A stretch of DNA of 15,903 nucleotides from an uncultured Bacillota bacterium. Lineage in GTDB: Bacteria; Bacillota; Clostridia; Lachnospirales; Lachnospiraceae. The notes beneath the pieces were generated by a model, which made no database searches, was not told the origin of the DNA, and saw nothing but the letters and a program-made list of their open reading frames with translations. Positions 13,441-15,903 of this stretch are shown piece by piece. The position numbers were made by a program, and so were the translations under genes. How positions within the stretch are numbered: the first letter of the stretch is position 1; every line of letters begins with the position of its first letter. The DNA is taken from NCBI GenBank assembly GCA_958352855.1, contig CATWQE010000061.1:1-15903 (forward strand), written 5' to 3'.

Positions 13441-13705
13441 CATATTCCCCTTTTGTCTCATTTTCTGTAAAAACTCCAAACCGTTTCGCTATGGTTTCCG
13501 GCTGCAGGGCAGACAATACCAGCATATCCCCGTCTGTTACCAGAACAGCCTTGGTTTTCCTTCCCTGGGTGGCGTCCACCGCTCTTCCTGACTCCCTGGC
13601 TGCCTGAACCAGACGCTTAATGGGCGCTGCATCCGGGCTTACCACTGCTACAACCTTATCCATATTTACAACGTTTCCAAATCCGATATTTAATAGCTTT
13701 GCCAC
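13433..13705 (-). CDS. remA: RemA-like extracellular matrix regulator (DUF370)
   Basis: A 90-residue DNA-binding protein of the RemA/YlzA family. In Bacillus subtilis RemA activates biofilm matrix operons and osmoprotection genes and forms rings that wrap DNA. The family signature is clear: LLNIGFGNVVNMDKVVAVVSP (about 4-24), AAPIKRLVQAARESGRAVDAT (about 26-46), then the tail AVLVTDGDMLVLSALQPETIAKRF. The start is GTG 13705 (MAKLLNIG), with AAGGA 7 nt upstream. It sits 21 nt after yicC and overlaps gmk by 8 nt. The yicC-remA-gmk order is conserved in Firmicutes and supports the call. The targets in this organism are unknown. Confidence 0.93.
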   Translation of the reverse strand: MAKLLNIGFGNVVNMDKVVAVVSPDAAPIKRLVQAARESGRAVDATQGRKTKAVLVTDGDMLVLSALQPETIAKRFGVFTENETKGEYDG

Positions 13706-13726
13706 TGCCTGATCCTTCTTCCCTGC

Positions 13727-14605
13727 TTATTCAATGTTTTGAATCTGCTCACGAATTTTCTCTATCTCAGTTTTTAAATCAATAGCAAGATTAGAGGTTT
13801 CCAAATCATTTGCTTTGGATAAAATGGTATTTGCCTCCCTATTCATTTCCTGAGCAATAAAATCCAGCTTTCTGCCAATGCCTTCCTTTTCAGTCAAAAC
13901 CTGTTCCATATGGTGGATGTGACTTCTTAATCGGACGGTTTCTTCATCTGTGCAGATCTTATCTGCAAATAATATAACTTCTGCCGCAATCCGGCTTTCT
14001 TCCATCTGGGTATCTGCCAGAAGCTCTTTTACCTTTGTCTCCAGCTTTTCCCTGTATTCTCTTAGAATCTCCGGTGAACGGTCTTCCACCTGCTGCACCT
14101 TTTCCTCCATGCCATGGAGCTTCTCCAGAATATCCTGGCGAAGATGCGCGCCTTCCTTAGTTCTGGTTTCTACAAACTGTATCGCAGCCCTGCGGATGGT
14201 CTCCTCCAGAAAACTCCAGAGCTCCTTCTCATCCTGGGTCTGTTCCTCCATGGTAAAGACCTCCGGATAGCGGGAAAGCTCTGCCGCGCTGATTTTGCTG
14301 TCCAGATAAAAGGTGTCCCCAATCTGACGCAAATACTCCAGATACTGTCCTGCAATCTCCTGGTTGTATTTCACAGAAACCCTGCTCTGGGTATAGTCTT
14401 CATAGGTAATGAACAAATCTACCTTGCCTCTCTGGATATATTCCTTTAATAAGGTACGGATGGCCGCCTCAAAAACGCTGAGTTTCTTGGGCATTCTCAT
14501 ATTAATATCCAGATAGCGGTGATTTACGGATTTCATCTCCACTGTAATCTTTTTTTCTTCATCCAATAGCTCGGCTCTGCCAAAGCCGGTCATGCTTTTC
14601 ATCAT
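13727..14605 (-). CDS. yicC: YicC/YloC family endoribonuclease
   Basis: A 292-residue member of the YicC family, endoribonucleases involved in RNA turnover. In E. coli YicC acts on the small RNA RyhB, and B. subtilis YloC has been reported to cut RNA. The N-terminal domain opens with the hallmark MKSMTGFGRAE, then VEMKSVNHRYLDINMRMPKKL (about residues 22-42). The C-terminal DUF1732 domain contains RIAAEVILFADKICTDEETVRLRSHI (about 206-231), GRKLDFIAQEMNREANTILSKAND (about 244-267) and LAIDLKTEIEKIREQIQN at the end. The middle (about 155-200) is highly charged and probably a coiled coil. Two adjacent ATG codons (14605 and 14602) could start it. The ribosome site is weak (AAGAG). It is the first gene of the seven-gene operon, behind a near-consensus promoter shared back-to-back with rqcH. 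Confidence 0.93.
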   Translation of the reverse strand: MMKSMTGFGRAELLDEEKKITVEMKSVNHRYLDINMRMPKKLSVFEAAIRTLLKEYIQRGKVDLFITYEDYTQSRVSVKYNQEIAGQYLEYLRQIGDTFYLDSKISAAELSRYPEVFTMEEQTQDEKELWSFLEETIRRAAIQFVETRTKEGAHLRQDILEKLHGMEEKVQQVEDRSPEILREYREKLETKVKELLADTQMEESRIAAEVILFADKICTDEETVRLRSHIHHMEQVLTEKEGIGRKLDFIAQEMNREANTILSKANDLETSNLAIDLKTEIEKIREQIQNIE

Positions 14606-14661
14606 GTTGAAAACTCTTTCTTATGTCTTTTATTTACCATAAGGCATAAACATACACGATT

Positions 14662-14690
14662 ATTATAATTCAATCCCTGATACCCGTCAA
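14662..14690 (-). promoter_or_regulatory. sigma-A promoter of the yicC operon
   Basis: TTGACG (14690-14685), 17 nt, TATAAT (14667-14662) on the minus strand, one base off consensus. It is about 57 nt upstream of the yicC start and is the only strong promoter visible for the whole operon down to cinA. A 6-bp repeat (CTTATG at 14620-14625, CATAAG at 14638-14643) lies in the leader. Confidence 0.85.
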
Positions 14691-14697
14691 ATACTTT

Positions 14698-14726
14698 TTG
14701 CCTGTAGAGAAAATTTGTGCTAAAAT
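14698..14726 (+). promoter_or_regulatory. sigma-A promoter of rqcH
   Basis: TTGCCT (14698-14703), 17 nt, TAAAAT (14721-14726) on the plus strand, about 45 nt upstream of the start codon. Its -35 box begins only 8 nt from the -35 box of the divergent yicC promoter. Confidence 0.65.
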
Positions 14727-14770
14727 AAAACACAGTTCTCATTCCCAAAACATTGAAAAAGGAGAAAATT

Positions 14771-15903
14771 ATGGCATTTGACGGAATTACCATAGCAAAT
14801 ATGGTAAAAGAATTTCAGGAAACCATTGTGGGAGGAAAAATCAACAAAATTGCCCAGCCCGAACCGGATGAGCTTTTAATTACCATAAAAAACAATAAAA
14901 CCCAGTACCGGCTTTTGATTTCTGCCAGTGCGTCCCTCCCTCTGATTTATTTTACAGACAAAAATAAAACCAGCCCTCTAACAGCACCAAACTTTTGCAT
15001 GCTTCTTCGGAAACATATTGGAAGCGGGCGTATTGCCGCTGTGACTCAGCCGGATATGGAACGGGCTATTGAGTTTCGCATTGAACATTTAAACGAATTA
15101 GGTGACCTGTGTTTTAAAACCCTGGTGGTGGAAATCATGGGAAAACACAGTAACATTATTTTCTTAAATGAAGAGCGGATGATCCTGGACAGCATTAAGC
15201 ATGTATCCTGCAACGTAAGCTCTGTGCGGGAGGTGCTTCCGGGAAGAAATTATTTCCTTCCGAAAACCCAGGATAAATACAATCCTCTTACTGTATCGGA
15301 ACAGGAATTTTTTAATACGGTCTATACAAAACCCGTTCCTGTGGCAAAAGGAATTTACACTTCTCTTACAGGAATCAGTCCCTGTATTGCAGAGGAAATC
15401 TGTTTCCGGGCATCCATTGACGGCAGCGCTTCCTGCCTGTCCTTAGACCAGCCTGCAAAAGAACACTTATATCACACCTTTACCAGAACCATGGAAGAAA
15501 TTGCCCATGGAGAATTTCAGCCAAACATCGTATATACCGAAGACCAGGAGCCTGTAGAATATGGCGCCATTGCCCTGACTAAATACCAGGGCTTCCCGGT
15601 GAAGCATTTTGCTTCTATGTCTCAGGTATTGGAGCAATATTATGCGGAAAAAGATAAAATCACCCGAATCCGCCAGAAGTCTTCTGACCTTCGCCGCATT
15701 GTCCAGACTGCACTGGAACGAAACCGGAAGAAATTCGACCTCCAGACCAGGCAAATGAAAGATACAGAGAAAATGGAGAAATACAAGGTTTACGGGGAAT
15801 TAATTAATACCTATGGCTACAATCTGGAAAGCGGATGTAAATCTTTCCAGGCATTAAATTATTACACCAATGAAGAAATCACCATTCCTCTGGACTCTAC
15901 TAT
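14771..15903 (+). CDS. rqcH: ribosome quality control protein RqcH / NFACT family (3' end outside window)
   Basis: An open frame of 377 codons runs off the right edge. It starts MAFDGITIANMVKEF at ATG 14771, 6 nt after GGAG, and encodes the NFACT-N domain of the Rqc2/RqcH (formerly FbpA, fibronectin-binding-like) family. Recognisable stretches are GGKINKIAQPEPDELLITI (about residues 21-39), FCMLLRKHIGSGRI (about 75-88), IEFRIEHLNELGD (about 100-112), VEIMGKHSNIIF (about 120-131) and VLPGRNYFLP. A basic helical segment begins near residue 290, as the coiled-coil arms do. RqcH binds stalled 50S-peptidyl-tRNA complexes and brings tRNA-Ala, so that an alanine tail marks the chain for proteolysis. 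In B. subtilis the Asp97-Arg98 pair is needed for this; here the pair at these positions is Glu97-Arg98. The coiled-coil and NFACT-R parts lie outside. It is divergent from yicC. Confidence 0.93.
   Translation, partial: MAFDGITIANMVKEFQETIVGGKINKIAQPEPDELLITIKNNKTQYRLLISASASLPLIYFTDKNKTSPLTAPNFCMLLRKHIGSGRIAAVTQPDMERAIEFRIEHLNELGDLCFKTLVVEIMGKHSNIIFLNEERMILDSIKHVSCNVSSVREVLPGRNYFLPKTQDKYNPLTVSEQEFFNTVYTKPVPVAKGIYTSLTGISPCIAEEICFRASIDGSASCLSLDQPAKEHLYHTFTRTMEEIAHGEFQPNIVYTEDQEPVEYGAIALTKYQGFPVKHFASMSQVLEQYYAEKDKITRIRQKSSDLRRIVQTALERNRKKFDLQTRQMKDTEKMEKYKVYGELINTYGYNLESGCKSFQALNYYTNEEITIPLDST

Noticed and set aside
13441..13479. 13-residue N-terminal extension of guanylate kinase
   Set aside because: It overlaps remA and has no family similarity. 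ATG 13440 (or 13443) has the ribosome site.
782..14643. Shared 11-mer TGTCTTTTATT in the leaders of the Panacea gene and yicC, each within a small dyad
   Set aside because: The match is AT-rich, the flanking dyads differ in sequence, and only two copies exist in the window. Chance is the simpler explanation.

Overview
The window looks like a chromosomal segment from a Gram-positive, low-to-moderate GC anaerobe, most likely the Lachnospiraceae (Blautia-like). This rests on the gene order yicC-remA-gmk-rpoZ-rimO-pgsA-cinA, which is typical of clostridia, on strong AGGAGG-type ribosome binding sites, on TTGACA/TATAAT-type sigma-A promoters, and on the protein families present. The genus is an inference; nothing here fixes it. 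Almost everything is chromosomal housekeeping. The only clearly accessory piece is the left edge.

Layout. (1) Positions 1-747, minus strand: a Panacea (SocA/DUF4065) antitoxin-like gene followed by a GNAT-like gene that leaves the window. Together they look like a toxin-antitoxin pair. The GNAT gene has ATA where its ATG should be. (2) Positions 841-5812, minus strand: a MATE efflux pump, a D,D-carboxypeptidase, a small membrane protein of the CmpB/type-IV ABC-permease-like family, and a cardiolipin synthase. All act in the cell envelope. Three rho-independent terminators separate parts of this region. (3) Positions 5876-8829, minus strand: rpsU (ribosomal protein S21) and alaS (alanyl-tRNA synthetase), each with its own promoter. 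alaS starts at TTG and has a hairpin leader. (4) Positions 8943-9872: a 52-residue minus-strand small ORF, then a divergent island of two overlapping unknown genes on the plus strand. (5) Positions 9869-14605, minus strand: a tightly packed seven-gene operon yicC-remA-gmk-rpoZ-rimO-pgsA-cinA, with start/stop overlaps at remA/gmk, gmk/rpoZ and rimO/pgsA. (6) Positions 14771-15903, plus strand: the 5' part of rqcH, which diverges from yicC through a compact back-to-back promoter.

How the genes fit together. The large operon combines RNA turnover (YicC), a matrix/biofilm regulator (RemA), GMP kinase, RNA polymerase omega, ribosomal protein S12 methylthiolation (RimO), phosphatidylglycerolphosphate synthesis (PgsA) and pyridine nucleotide salvage (CinA). 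PgsA makes the precursor of phosphatidylglycerol, which the cardiolipin synthase elsewhere in the window uses. RqcH (ribosome quality control, alanine tailing) and AlaRS (which makes Ala-tRNA) are linked in function but not in one operon.

I found no convincing new multi-gene defence or mobile system. The best leads are the Panacea-GNAT pair with its non-canonical start, the two unknown genes at 9212-9872, and the overlooked small ORF at 8943-9101. No rRNA, tRNA, CRISPR array, insertion sequence or attachment site was seen.
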